From Radiobacillus deserti (lineage in GTDB: Bacteria > Bacillota > Bacilli > Bacillales > Amphibacillaceae), in the NCBI RefSeq assembly GCF_007301515.1, contig NZ_CP041666.1, positions 496,001 through 560,000 of the forward strand: a DNA stretch of 64,000 nt, given 5' to 3'. The number at the start of each line of letters is the position of its first letter. The first letter of the stretch is position 1. Below the pieces are notes generated by a model, which saw only the letters and a list, made by a program, of their open reading frames with translations, ran no database searches and was not told the origin of the DNA. The position numbers and the translations under genes are program-made. This document shows, piece after piece, positions 1-8,216 of the stretch.

Positions 1-47
1 TGTGCTGTTAATTCTTTCACAAATGTGGTACTATCATAAAGTTGTTT

Positions 48-74
48 TTCGACATTTTATTTTAATTTTCGACA
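48..74. promoter_or_regulatory. Pair of Spo0A-box-like sites upstream of cheW
   Basis: The heptamer TTCGACA occurs at 48-54 and 68-74, each preceded by TT. It is the exact reverse complement of the Spo0A box core TGTCGAA. The copies are 20 bp apart, about two helical turns, and lie 34-60 bp before the cheW start. No convincing sigma-A or sigma-D promoter was found around them. Binding by Spo0A is inferred. Confidence 0.5.
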
Positions 75-107
75 ATAAATTACATAAGGCATCGGAGGTA
101 GTACTTA

Positions 108-596
108 ATGGAGCAACAGGTCATTATAAAGATTAATGAAGTAGAATTTGGTATTCCAGTCAGTCAAGTGATTTCTATTGAAAAGACAGTTGAACTAACC
201 CCAATACCAAATACTCCTAGTTATATGCTGGGAATTGTTGATATTAGAGAACAGGTCTTACCTGTGTTGGATTTAAATATGCTCTTATTTAATAAACAAG
301 TAAATCAAGATGATAATACGCGGCTAATCATTGTAAAATCCGTCCATCAAACGATAGTTTTGATGGTTGAAGAGGCGAAAGAAATAACGGTTATTTATGA
401 AGAGGATATCCAATCTCTACAAAACCAAAGTTTGAAACAGAGCTTTATAGCAGGTCTCGCAAAAGTAAATGAAAAACTAATTTCTTTACTAAATGTAGAT
501 GACCTTATGGGGAATTTAACTAGTATGGATTTAATCCAAGACTATGTTCGTCAAAGCATTCATGGACAAAATGAATCATCGAAACAGCAAAATTAA
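108..596 (+). CDS. cheW: CheW-like chemotaxis coupling protein
   Basis: This cytoplasmic adaptor should link chemoreceptors to the CheA kinase. A single CheW domain fills nearly all of the 162 residues. The N-terminal beta segment (VIIKINEVEFGIPVSQV), the PNTPSYMLGIVDIREQVLPVLDL stretch split around residues 34-57, and the later hydrophobic strands are typical of the family, and the length is normal. The ATG is preceded by CGGAGG at a good distance. An MCP gene follows after about 35 bp on the same strand, so the pair probably forms a dedicated receptor-adaptor unit outside the main che operon. Two Spo0A-box-like sites lie upstream. The family is clear. Whether this is the main CheW or a paralogue cannot be told from this window. 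Confidence 0.9.
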   Translation: MEQQVIIKINEVEFGIPVSQVISIEKTVELTPIPNTPSYMLGIVDIREQVLPVLDLNMLLFNKQVNQDDNTRLIIVKSVHQTIVLMVEEAKEITVIYEEDIQSLQNQSLKQSFIAGLAKVNEKLISLLNVDDLMGNLTSMDLIQDYVRQSIHGQNESSKQQN

Positions 597-630
597 ATAA
601 ATAAAACATAATGAAAAGAGGAATTACAGC

Positions 631-2325
631 ATGAATCTATCCATTAAACAGAAATTAATTGGAAGTTTTCTTATCGTTTCTATCATTTTTGGAATAGCAT
701 CTTTCATATCTTATAACGATACGAAGGAATCAAATGAATCATACGAATATGTGGTTGAAACAGTTGCGGAATTAAGATCTATCATCCAATCTATTCAAAC
801 TGATGCAGCCTTGCAAACTGGTTATTATCGTGCATTTATGCTATATGAAGATAGTGGGCACAATAGAGATTTAATGAATGAAGCGAATGATAGAATTAGT
901 AAGTCTATTGCTAAAGCGAAAGAATTGTCTACTTTACAGGAAACGGTTGACCGCCTAAATAACATTCAACAAGCAAATGATGAGTTTAGAGAAATTGCCA
1001 ACCAAGTTATGGATGAAAGTAATACGGATAAAGAGCAAGCAATCGAAGATGGATTAGAATTAATTGTTCCAATCAGTAATCAGTTGACGGAGGATACTCT
1101 GTCTATGCATGATTGGTTAAAGAATGATATTTTACAAGTAAGATTTAAAGAAACACAAGAGAAATCAGATGCAGCTAGCAGCACCTTGTTACTACTAAGT
1201 ATCATTGCAGTTCTATTAGCAATCGGTAGTGGTGTGGTGATTTCTATTCTTATCTCGAAACCAATTGTTAAATTAGGGAACATAGCAAAACAAGTAGCAT
1301 CTGGAGACTTAAAAGCGGAATCGGTAAAAATTAAAAGCAAGGATGAAATTTATTATTTAAATGAATCGTTCGAACAAATGACTAATAATTTGCGAGAAAT
1401 GATTAGTTCTATTGCGGAAAATTCAAACCAGGTAGCAGCTTCTTCTGAACAATTAAACGCAAGTGCTGAACAATCTACTACAGCTACACAAACAGTTGCA
1501 TCATCTATTCAAGAGATTGCAAGCGGAGCAGAAGAAACAACAACCAAATTAGAATACAATACTAATTCCTTAAAAGAAGTTTTACGAGGTGTTTCACACA
1601 TTTCAGAAAGCTCTGCAAGTGTATCTGAACTTTCCAAACAGACATCGAAAGAAGCAGAAGAAGGAAGTAAATTTGTTGAAAATAACGTAACCCAAATGAA
1701 ATTTATACATGAATCCGTCGGTCGATCCAACCAAGTCATTTCTTCGTTATCCCATCGTTCTAAAGAAATTGGTACAATCTTGGATGTGATTAGTGATATA
1801 GCCGACCAAACGAATTTATTAGCTTTAAATGCAGCGATAGAAGCAGCGAGAGCTGGTGAACATGGAAAAGGGTTTGCTGTAGTCGCTGATGAAGTTCGTA
1901 AATTAGCGGAACAGTCCCAAACATCGGCCAAGAGCATTGAGGAATTGATAGCCTTCATTCAACAAGATACAGATGAGTCCGTCAAAATTATGAATGAAGT
2001 AGTAACAAATGCTGAAGAAGGTGTAAAGGTGTCTGAACAAACATCCACCAAATTCGCTCAAATCCTAGATAGCACAAAAAACATTACACCTCAAATTGAG
2101 CAAGTTACAGCAACTGTTCAACAGATAACCGCAAGTATTGATGACGTTACAAATTCAGCTATAGAAGTTTCTGAATTAGCTCAGACTAATGCTGCTAGTT
2201 CAGAGGAGGTAGCAGCATCAACGGAGGAACAACTTGCTTCTATGCAAGAAATTGATGCTTCTGCTCAATCTTTAGCACAGATGGCAGAAGAATTGAAAAT
2301 AATGGTAAGTAAATTTAAATATTAA
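631..2325 (+). CDS. Methyl-accepting chemotaxis protein
   Basis: This transmembrane chemoreceptor has 564 residues. A first membrane helix spans about residues 9-29. A helical extracytoplasmic sensor of about 155 residues follows, probably a four-helix-bundle type. A second membrane helix lies at about 186-210, then a HAMP domain (KPIVKLGNIAKQVASGDL and following), then a long coiled-coil signalling domain. The hairpin tip contains the near-invariant run IADQTNLLALNAAIEAARAG and then GFAVVADEVRKLAEQS, which is where CheA and CheW dock. The C-terminal Ala/Ser/Glu-rich helix matches the family pattern. The ligand is unknown. The gene probably shares a transcript with the upstream cheW. The start has an AAAGAGG ribosome binding site. 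Confidence 0.95.
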   Translation: MNLSIKQKLIGSFLIVSIIFGIASFISYNDTKESNESYEYVVETVAELRSIIQSIQTDAALQTGYYRAFMLYEDSGHNRDLMNEANDRISKSIAKAKELSTLQETVDRLNNIQQANDEFREIANQVMDESNTDKEQAIEDGLELIVPISNQLTEDTLSMHDWLKNDILQVRFKETQEKSDAASSTLLLLSIIAVLLAIGSGVVISILISKPIVKLGNIAKQVASGDLKAESVKIKSKDEIYYLNESFEQMTNNLREMISSIAENSNQVAASSEQLNASAEQSTTATQTVASSIQEIASGAEETTTKLEYNTNSLKEVLRGVSHISESSASVSELSKQTSKEAEEGSKFVENNVTQMKFIHESVGRSNQVISSLSHRSKEIGTILDVISDIADQTNLLALNAAIEAARAGEHGKGFAVVADEVRKLAEQSQTSAKSIEELIAFIQQDTDESVKIMNEVVTNAEEGVKVSEQTSTKFAQILDSTKNITPQIEQVTATVQQITASIDDVTNSAIEVSELAQTNAASSEEVAASTEEQLASMQEIDASAQSLAQMAEELKIMVSKFKY

Positions 2326-2330
2326 ATAGA

Positions 2331-2570
2331 GGGGCTGGGACATAACGAAAAGGATAAGCCGAAAAGCCGAACAACAGCCTATACTAGCTCCGGAAATATA
2401 CGTAGACTCCGGTGGGAGGAAAGGCATCGGTGAGACCCCGCAGTGCGTCAGCACGAGGAGGCTCACCAGCCGCCCACGGAAAGCGTCGTATATTTCCGGA
2501 GCGGGGTATAGGCACTATTTATAATTGTTCGTTTTTTCATTGCTTCCTATACTTTTGTCTCAACCTTTGT
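2331..2570. repeat. Structured intergenic palindromic repeat, copy 1
   Basis: This is a nested palindrome. Arms of 16 bp (2387-2402 and 2487-2502) are perfectly complementary. Outside them CCTATAC (2378-2384) pairs with GTATAGG (2506-2512), GAACAA with TTGTTC, and GGCTGGGACA with TGTCTCAACC imperfectly. The core (GTAGACTCC, GGTGAGACCCCGCAG, GAGGAGGCTCACC, GGAAAGCG) recurs at 47840-47962 with different but again complementary outer arms. It has no U-tract like a terminator and no convincing open reading frame. Similar GC-rich palindromes are scattered in many Bacillaceae genomes; I cannot assign a named family. Confidence 0.8.
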
Positions 2571-2690
2571 ATAAAGTTGAGTAACGTTGTTTACTATATT
2601 TTGTATTATTGCTAGAGCATGAATTCTTGTAAAAACACAGGTTTAGTGACGAATTTAAACAGAACATGTTACTGAAGATAAAAATAAAAC

Positions 2691-2719
2691 TTGAAACCGT
2701 TTTATCAACATGCTATAAT
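2691..2719 (+). promoter_or_regulatory. Sigma-A promoter for the first beta-glucoside permease, with weak cre
   Basis: TTGAAA (2691-2696) and TATAAT (2714-2719) are separated by 17 bp. TGAAACCGTTTTAT at 2692-2705 matches the CcpA cre consensus at 12 of 14 positions and overlaps the -35, so catabolite repression is plausible. Transcription would start near 2726, just before the RAT-like element. Confidence 0.75.
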
Positions 2720-2745
2720 TTCTCCTGAATTAAATAGTACATATA

Positions 2746-2822
2746 GGAATGTTACCAATTATGGGCATAACCTGAATGGATAGTACGCACTTTGTGCGAA
2801 TTCTATCCGTTCAGGTTTTTTT
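2746..2822 (+). promoter_or_regulatory. Divergent RAT antiterminator overlapping a terminator
   Basis: GGAATGTTACCAATTATGG then GCATAACCT (2746-2773) resembles a BglG/LicT ribonucleic antiterminator. The GTTA and GCA internal-loop strands are kept, but the upper stem is CCA/TGG instead of CTG/CAG. Its 3' part overlaps the left arm of a strong terminator, AACCTGAATGGATAG (2769-2783) pairing with CTATCCGTTCAGGTT (2803-2817) and followed by a T-run. This is the classic mutually exclusive arrangement. The lower stem is weaker than in the two RATs further downstream. Confidence 0.75.
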
Positions 2823-2877
2823 ATTGCCCTAACGTAAATTCCTAACATAAAAATCATAAGGAAAGAGGGGCAACGTG

Positions 2878-4785
2878 ATGAAATACGAGCAATTAGCCAA
2901 AGACATCATTGAAAATGTCGGCGGAAAAGAAAACGTTAACAGTGTCGTGCATTGTATTACTCGGTTACGCTTTAAATTAAAAGACGAAAGTAAAGCAAAC
3001 ACAGACGTATTGAAAAATATGGATGGTGTCGTAACGGTAATGAAAAGTGGTGGACAATATCAAGTGGTTATTGGAAACCATGTAGCAGATGTCTATAAAG
3101 ATGTCATAGAGATTGGTGGATTCCAAGCAGCTTCTCAGGATGGAGCGGAAGAGGATTCTTCGGATCAAAACCTATTCAACAAATTTATTGATATCATCGC
3201 TAGCATCTTTACTCCAGTTTTAGGTGTATTAGCCGCGACTGGTATGATTAAAGGGTTTAACGCACTATTTTTATCTGTAGGTTGGTTAACAGAAGCGTCC
3301 GGGACGTACCAAATTCTTAATGCGGTTGGGGACTCGTTATTTTATTACTTCCCAGTCTTCTTAGGGTATACAGCGATTAAAAAGTTCGGTGGTTCTCCGT
3401 TTATCGGGATGGCCATTGGTGCGGCATTAGTGTATCCAGACATTGTAGGTGTATCGGCAGGGGATCCGCTTTATACCATATTTTCAGGTACTGTATTTGA
3501 ATCAGCTATTCATATTGAATTTTTAGGGATTCCAGTCATTTTAATGACGTATTCTTCATCGGTTATACCGATTATTTTAGCAGCATACTTTGCTTCCAAA
3601 GTAGAGAAGTTCTTTAAACGTACGATTCCTGATGTCGTTAAGACATTCTTAGTTCCATTTGCAACATTATTAGTAGTTGTGCCATTAACGTTCCTTATCA
3701 TCGGTCCAGTCGCAACTTGGGCAGGGAACTTAGTAGGGCTAGGGGTGAACGCTGCCTTTAACCTAAGTCCAGTAATTGCAGGTATTATTATTGGTGGTTT
3801 CTGGCAAGTGTTCGTTATCTTCGGTTTACACTGGGGTCTTGTACCACTTGCAATTAATAACTTATCTACACAAGGCTATGACCCAATCCTAGCGATGATG
3901 TTCGCAGCATCCTTTGCGCAAACAGGTGCCGTGTTAGGAGTATGGTTGAAAACAAGAGAACAAAAAACCAAGCAGCTTAGTATTCCGGCGTTCATCTCTG
4001 GTATCTTTGGTGTAACAGAGCCGGCAATTTACGGGATTACACTACCTAAGAAAAAACCATTTATCATTAGCTGTATTGCAGCCGCAGTTGGTGGTGCAAT
4101 ATTAGGATTAGCAGGTACAAAAGGGTACATCATCGGTGGATTAGGAATCTTCGGTATTCCTTCATATATTGGTCCAGAAGGAATGGATACAGGATTCTGG
4201 GGTATGATTATTTCCATCGTAGTAGCATTCATCCTAGGCTTTGTTTTAACATACCTATTTGGTTTAAAACGAGACGAGGAAGCGGCAGCACCAACTACGG
4301 TTTCACAAAAAACAGAAGCTGTGGAAGTGAAAACAGAAGAGATAACATCTCCATTGACTGGTGAAGTGAAAGCATTAGCGGAGATTAAAGATGAAACCTT
4401 TGCATCAGGCTTGTTAGGAAAAGGGGTAGCCATTGAACCAACAGAGGGTAAAGTCGTTGCGCCGACTTCTGGTACTATTTCTGCACTATTCCCAACGAAT
4501 CATGCGATTGGTATTACAACGGATCACGGTGCTGAGCTATTAATCCATGTCGGGATGGATACGGTCAACTTAGAAGGGAAACACTTCACGGCTCACGTCA
4601 CGCAAGGGGACCGCATCGATGTTGGTCAATTACTAGTAGAATTCGATGTAGAAAAGATCAAAGAAGCTGGATATATTTTGACAACGCCAGTTATTGTGAC
4701 TAACCATGCAAATTATGGTTCGTTATCAACAACAGAAGAAAAAGACGTAAAAGTGAATGATTTGTTAATCACTTTAGATAAATAA
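2878..4785 (+). CDS. bglP: Beta-glucoside PTS permease EIIBCA (first copy)
   Basis: This membrane permease takes up and phosphorylates aryl-beta-glucosides or cellobiose-like sugars using phosphate from HPr. The order is EIIB (residues 1-90, phospho-cysteine in VVHCITRLRF near residue 26), EIIC (about 105-460, around ten membrane segments, conserved FGVTEPAIYG), and EIIA (about 480-635, with TNHAIGITT and the active histidine in LLIHVGMDTVNLEG). The length of 635 fits the BglP/BglF family. GTG-ATG occurs at the start; the ATG is better spaced from AGAGGGG. It has its own promoter and RAT switch and lies upstream of licT. A second EIIBCA gene follows licT, so the two probably differ in substrate range. 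The exact sugar is not known. Confidence 0.93.
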   Translation: MKYEQLAKDIIENVGGKENVNSVVHCITRLRFKLKDESKANTDVLKNMDGVVTVMKSGGQYQVVIGNHVADVYKDVIEIGGFQAASQDGAEEDSSDQNLFNKFIDIIASIFTPVLGVLAATGMIKGFNALFLSVGWLTEASGTYQILNAVGDSLFYYFPVFLGYTAIKKFGGSPFIGMAIGAALVYPDIVGVSAGDPLYTIFSGTVFESAIHIEFLGIPVILMTYSSSVIPIILAAYFASKVEKFFKRTIPDVVKTFLVPFATLLVVVPLTFLIIGPVATWAGNLVGLGVNAAFNLSPVIAGIIIGGFWQVFVIFGLHWGLVPLAINNLSTQGYDPILAMMFAASFAQTGAVLGVWLKTREQKTKQLSIPAFISGIFGVTEPAIYGITLPKKKPFIISCIAAAVGGAILGLAGTKGYIIGGLGIFGIPSYIGPEGMDTGFWGMIISIVVAFILGFVLTYLFGLKRDEEAAAPTTVSQKTEAVEVKTEEITSPLTGEVKALAEIKDETFASGLLGKGVAIEPTEGKVVAPTSGTISALFPTNHAIGITTDHGAELLIHVGMDTVNLEGKHFTAHVTQGDRIDVGQLLVEFDVEKIKEAGYILTTPVIVTNHANYGSLSTTEEKDVKVNDLLITLDK

Positions 4786-4811
4786 ACGCAAACGGTTGAG
4801 TATTCTAGATG

Positions 4812-4838
4812 AAATAGCCTCCAATTTGGGGGCTATTT
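4812..4838 (+). terminator. Weak intrinsic terminator after first permease gene
   Basis: AAATAGCCTCC pairs with GGGGGCTATTT around a five-base loop. The following T-tract is short (TTTGT), so termination may be partial. Confidence 0.5.
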
Positions 4839-4862
4839 GTATGAGGAAAAAGCCCTAGGTCA

Positions 4863-4916
4863 TTGACAGTATTCTTTAAGCATGGTATAAAAGGATAAAG
4901 AAGGTAACCGTTTACA
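4863..4916 (+). promoter_or_regulatory. Sigma-A promoter and CcpA cre for licT
   Basis: TTGACA (4863-4868) and TATAAA (4886-4891) have a 17-bp spacer. GGTAACCGTTTACA (4903-4916) matches the cre consensus TGWAANCGNTNWCA at 13 of 14 positions and sits just downstream of the expected start. CcpA would block initiation or elongation when glucose is present. Confidence 0.85.
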
Positions 4917-4927
4917 ATTATATAGTT

Positions 4928-5015
4928 GGATTGTTACTGTTAGGCAGGCAAAACCTAAATTTGTAGAAGAATATTTCATTTTTTCGATATTCTTTATACT
5001 GATTTGGGTTTTTTT
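4928..5015 (+). promoter_or_regulatory. LicT-type RAT and overlapping terminator before licT
   Basis: GGATTGTTACTGTTAGG then CAGGCAAAACCT (4928-4956) is a canonical LicT RAT with a CTG/CAG upper stem. AACCTAAAT at its 3' end is the left arm of a terminator closing with ATTTGGGTT and a long T-run (to about 5015). An inner GAATAT/ATATTC pair extends the hairpin. The antiterminator would therefore be needed for its own expression. Confidence 0.9.
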
Positions 5016-5100
5016 ATTTTTTCATTATAAAATAGAAAGAGTTCGGACAATGCTAAAGTATTTCTATAGGTATAAATCTTTTTAAACAAGGGCTGATTAC

Positions 5101-5958
5101 ATGGAAATCAAAAAAGTGTTTAATAATAACGTCGTGTTGACGGAAAATGATCGGCAACAAGAAATGGTAGTAATGGGGAAAGGATTAGCGTTTCAGAAGA
5201 AAGTCGGAGAGCCTGTTGATGTGGAAAAGGTTGAGAAAAAGTTTATCTTAGAGGATCAGGGCCTGTCTGAAAAGCTAGCTGATTTACTTGTGGATACGCC
5301 AGAAGAGTATCTAGAGCTTTCGCACCGTATTTTGGATTATGCCAAGTCGCAATTATCGTATAAATTAGATGATTATCTGTATGTTGCGTTGACAGATCAC
5401 TTGCATTTTGCCGTTAGTAGACAAAAAGAAGGAATCGAACTCAAGAATCCACTCGTCTGGGAAATAAGAAAATATTATAAAGATGAATTTCGTGTTGCCC
5501 TTAATGCCCTGGATATTATAGAAGAAGAGACAGGGGTTCGATTTCCGGAGGATGAAGCAGGTTTAATAGCCCTTCACCTCGTAAATAGTCAGTTAACAGG
5601 TGACAATATGGACGCTGCGATCCAAGTCACGAAAATGGTAGATAGTATCCTAAGTATTGTAAAATATCACTTTCATATGAAACTCGATGAAAACTCTATT
5701 AATTATGAACGGTTTCTTACACACCTTCGTTTCTTTGCAATGCGTTTCGTTCGGAAAGAAATCGAACGGGAAAGTCAGACAGATGAGTTTTTATTTGAGC
5801 AGGTTAAAAAGAAATACAAGCAAGCATATCTTTGTAGTGAAAAGATTGCTAAATATGTGGCGAAGACATATAATTGGGACATTTCATCCGATGAAAAAAT
5901 TTATTTAACGCTGCATATCCATCGTGTTACACACCGTCAAGAGTGGACTAATAAATAA
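5101..5958 (+). CDS. licT: LicT/BglG-family transcription antiterminator
   Basis: This RNA-binding protein stabilises RAT hairpins so that RNA polymerase reads through terminators of beta-glucoside genes. It has 285 residues. The N-terminal co-antiterminator domain (1-55) begins MEIKKVFNNNVVL. PRD1 spans about 65-170, with histidines at about 100 and 159. PRD2 spans about 175-280, with histidines at about 208 and 272. These are the sites through which EII and HPr phosphorylation sets activity in the family. It lies between two EIIBCA permease genes, and an RAT in front of its own gene implies positive autoregulation. It is the only antiterminator in the window, so it is the natural partner of the RATs at 4928 and 8061. 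Confidence 0.95.
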   Translation: MEIKKVFNNNVVLTENDRQQEMVVMGKGLAFQKKVGEPVDVEKVEKKFILEDQGLSEKLADLLVDTPEEYLELSHRILDYAKSQLSYKLDDYLYVALTDHLHFAVSRQKEGIELKNPLVWEIRKYYKDEFRVALNALDIIEEETGVRFPEDEAGLIALHLVNSQLTGDNMDAAIQVTKMVDSILSIVKYHFHMKLDENSINYERFLTHLRFFAMRFVRKEIERESQTDEFLFEQVKKKYKQAYLCSEKIAKYVAKTYNWDISSDEKIYLTLHIHRVTHRQEWTNK

Positions 5959-5982
5959 TTGTTATCTTTTTATATCATGTAG

Positions 5983-6046
5983 AAACTAAATTGGCTGTTC
6001 TGTACAGAAGCTTAATGGCGTACAGAGTAGATCAGTTTAGTTTTTT
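5983..6046 (+). terminator. Intrinsic terminator between licT and second permease
   Basis: AAACTAAA (5983-5990) pairs with TTTAGTTT, and TCTGTAC pairs with GTACAGA inside, followed by a T-run. No proper RAT overlaps it, so it probably attenuates readthrough from licT into the next gene. Confidence 0.75.
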
Positions 6047-6113
6047 ATCGTATACAGTGACAATTTGATAGGACATCACTAAAATAAAAGCAGGATTTAA
6101 AGGAGGCTTGGCA

Positions 6114-7967
6114 ATGGATTACGAACAGCTTGCCAAAGACATTGTGAGCCATGTTGGAGGCGAAGACAATATTATTTCCCTAAGCCATTGTACAACAAGG
6201 CTAAGATTCAAACTCAAGAATAACGATCTAATTCATAAAGTGGACATCACGAAGCTACCTGGTGTGATTCAGGTGATGTTTATAGCGGGTCAATTTCAGA
6301 TAGTAGTGGGAACGGAAGTCAATGATTTGTATCGGGAAATGTTAAAGCTAACAAAGTTAGAAGGTCATGCTTCTCAAAAATCAAAAAGCGATGAGAAAGA
6401 ATCTTTATTAAATAAAGCGGTTGATCTTATTTCGGGTATATTCACTCCTTTATTAGGTGCGATGGCTGGTGCTGGTATTTTAAAAGGATGCTTAATCCTC
6501 GCAGTGTCTTTAGGGATGTTAACAGAAGCGGATGGAGCGTATGTTATTTTGCATGCGGCAGCAGATAGCCTGTTTTACTTTTTGCCAATCCATCTTGCTT
6601 TTACAGCAGCTCGGAAGTTTGAAGCGGAGCCGCACGTTGCGGTTGCCATCGCTGGAGCCTTGTTTTATCCAGATATCGTAGACGCGTATAATCTGGAATT
6701 AGATATGTCATTCTTCGGGATTCCGGTTGTTTTAATGAAATATGCAACCTCGGTTATTCCTATTATTCTTGCGATTTATGTGACGTCCAAGTTAGAGCTT
6801 GTGCTGAATAACCTGTATCCAAAAACGATAAAAAGATTTTTTACTCCACTTACATTACTTGCGATTATGGTGCCTTTGACACTCCTCGTATTTGGACCAA
6901 TTGGAAATACCGCTAGTGAGTGGCTCGGAGTTGGCTATTCTTATGTGTATGATAGTAGTGCATTAGTTGCAGGAGCATTGTCCGGATTCTTCTGGCAGGT
7001 ATTGGTTATTTTTGGAATTCACTGGGGAATTGTTCCGATTACATTAAATAATTTAAGTCAGTTTGGTCAAGATACGTTTACAGCTATGATTACGCCCGCC
7101 ATCCTTGCGCAAGCAGGTGCAGCCTTAGGAGTTTGGCTTAAAACGAAGCAAAAAAGGGTGAAGGCCATTGCAGCGCCCGCAACAATCGCAGGGTTGTTCG
7201 GTGTAACAGAGCCGGCTATTTATGGGATTACGTTACGATTTAAAAAGCCTTTTTTTATTGCCTGTATGGCGGGAGCAATAGGGGGAGCGATAGTGGGGGT
7301 TTCAGGTGCTTCCTCGAAATCAGTAGGCTTGCCTGGCATCACGACCTTACCTGTATTTTTTGGGGAAGGATTCGTGTTATTTTTGTTTGGCGTTTTTATT
7401 GCCTTTTTCCTTGCTATGATCGGTACATATTTTTTTGGCTTAGAAGAACAAATCGAACATGACATGGTTGTGGAAATGGAAGACCACTCTGAAACCGTAA
7501 ATAAGCAAGTGGATGACTCCATTGTGTTGAGTCCATTAACTGGAGCGGTTATTAGCCTAGAATATGTCAACGATGATGTGTTTTCCTCGGAAGCGGTTGG
7601 GCCGGGAGTCGCCATTATCCCGATTGAAGGATACTTGCATGCTCCGTTTAGTGGAACCGTAACCTCTGTTTTTCCTACGAATCACGGGATTGGCCTAACT
7701 TCTGATGCAGGCATAGAGGTATTAATCCATATTGGGATTGATACCGTACAGCTAGAAGGAAAGTTTTTCGATATGAAGGTAAAGCATGGAGATAGAGTGG
7801 AGCATGGGCAAATTCTAGGACTGTTTGATATCGAGGGGATAACAGGAGAAGGGTTTGATGTTACATCGCCAGTCGTCATAACGAACGCATACGAGTACTT
7901 AGACGTAATGAGTGGGGATGAGGAGAACACTACGATAGGCGATCGTTTGCTTACCGTCATCAAGTAA
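6114..7967 (+). CDS. bglP: Beta-glucoside PTS permease EIIBCA (second copy)
   Basis: This is a paralogue of the permease at 2878, again a complete EIIBCA of 617 residues. EIIB has the phospho-cysteine in LSHCTTRLRFKL. EIIC has about ten membrane segments and LFGVTEPAIYG. EIIA has TNHGIGLTS and the active histidine in VLIHIGIDTVQLEG. The ATG at 6114 is seven bases after AAGGAGG; an upstream TTG is too close to that site. It lies downstream of licT behind a terminator and has no RAT of its own. Its expression therefore seems tied to the licT transcript. The partner hydrolase is probably the GH1 enzyme encoded next. The substrate is inferred as a beta-glucoside. Confidence 0.93.
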   Translation: MDYEQLAKDIVSHVGGEDNIISLSHCTTRLRFKLKNNDLIHKVDITKLPGVIQVMFIAGQFQIVVGTEVNDLYREMLKLTKLEGHASQKSKSDEKESLLNKAVDLISGIFTPLLGAMAGAGILKGCLILAVSLGMLTEADGAYVILHAAADSLFYFLPIHLAFTAARKFEAEPHVAVAIAGALFYPDIVDAYNLELDMSFFGIPVVLMKYATSVIPIILAIYVTSKLELVLNNLYPKTIKRFFTPLTLLAIMVPLTLLVFGPIGNTASEWLGVGYSYVYDSSALVAGALSGFFWQVLVIFGIHWGIVPITLNNLSQFGQDTFTAMITPAILAQAGAALGVWLKTKQKRVKAIAAPATIAGLFGVTEPAIYGITLRFKKPFFIACMAGAIGGAIVGVSGASSKSVGLPGITTLPVFFGEGFVLFLFGVFIAFFLAMIGTYFFGLEEQIEHDMVVEMEDHSETVNKQVDDSIVLSPLTGAVISLEYVNDDVFSSEAVGPGVAIIPIEGYLHAPFSGTVTSVFPTNHGIGLTSDAGIEVLIHIGIDTVQLEGKFFDMKVKHGDRVEHGQILGLFDIEGITGEGFDVTSPVVITNAYEYLDVMSGDEENTTIGDRLLTVIK

Positions 7968-8005
7968 TCACTTTGGAAAAGAGGAATAGACCTAAGTAGA
8001 AAACC

Positions 8006-8034
8006 TTTACATTTCACGGGTGGAATGCTATATT
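8006..8034 (+). promoter_or_regulatory. Sigma-A promoter for bglH
   Basis: TTTACA (8006-8011) and TATATT (8029-8034) are separated by 17 bp. No clear cre is seen here. The RAT at 8061 lies just downstream of the expected start. Confidence 0.75.
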
Positions 8035-8060
8035 AGAGTCGTAAATTAAATATAACTTAT

Positions 8061-8146
8061 GGATTGTTACTGATGAGCAGGCAAAACCTAAGTTGCTTAG
8101 AAAAGGAAGAGGAATCTTCTGTTTTTCAAGCAATTTAGGTTTTTTT
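8061..8146 (+). promoter_or_regulatory. LicT-type RAT and overlapping terminator before bglH
   Basis: GGATTGTTACTGATGAG then CAGGCAAAACCT (8061-8089) is a canonical LicT RAT. It overlaps the left arm of a terminator, CCTAAGTTGCTT pairing with AAGCAATTTAGG and a seven-base T-run ending near 8147. This places bglH under the same antiterminator as licT. Confidence 0.9.
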
Positions 8147-8216
8147 ATTGGTAATAGTCTGTTACTCTCTTTCATAAAAGAGAAGATTCATACATTATTC
8201 GTTGAGGTGATGACAA

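Noticed and set aside
1509..1958. 149-residue frame antisense to the chemoreceptor
   Set aside because: It is a shadow of the conserved signalling domain on the other strand, without a start site.
2412..2615. 67-residue frame over the structured repeat
   Set aside because: The translation follows the palindrome and has no ribosome binding site; the stretch is better explained as a structured repeat.
5958..5990. RAT-like stretch before the second permease (ATTGTTA ... AAACTAAA)
   Set aside because: It resembles the ends of a RAT next to a terminator, but the central stem cannot pair, so I do not call a fourth RAT.
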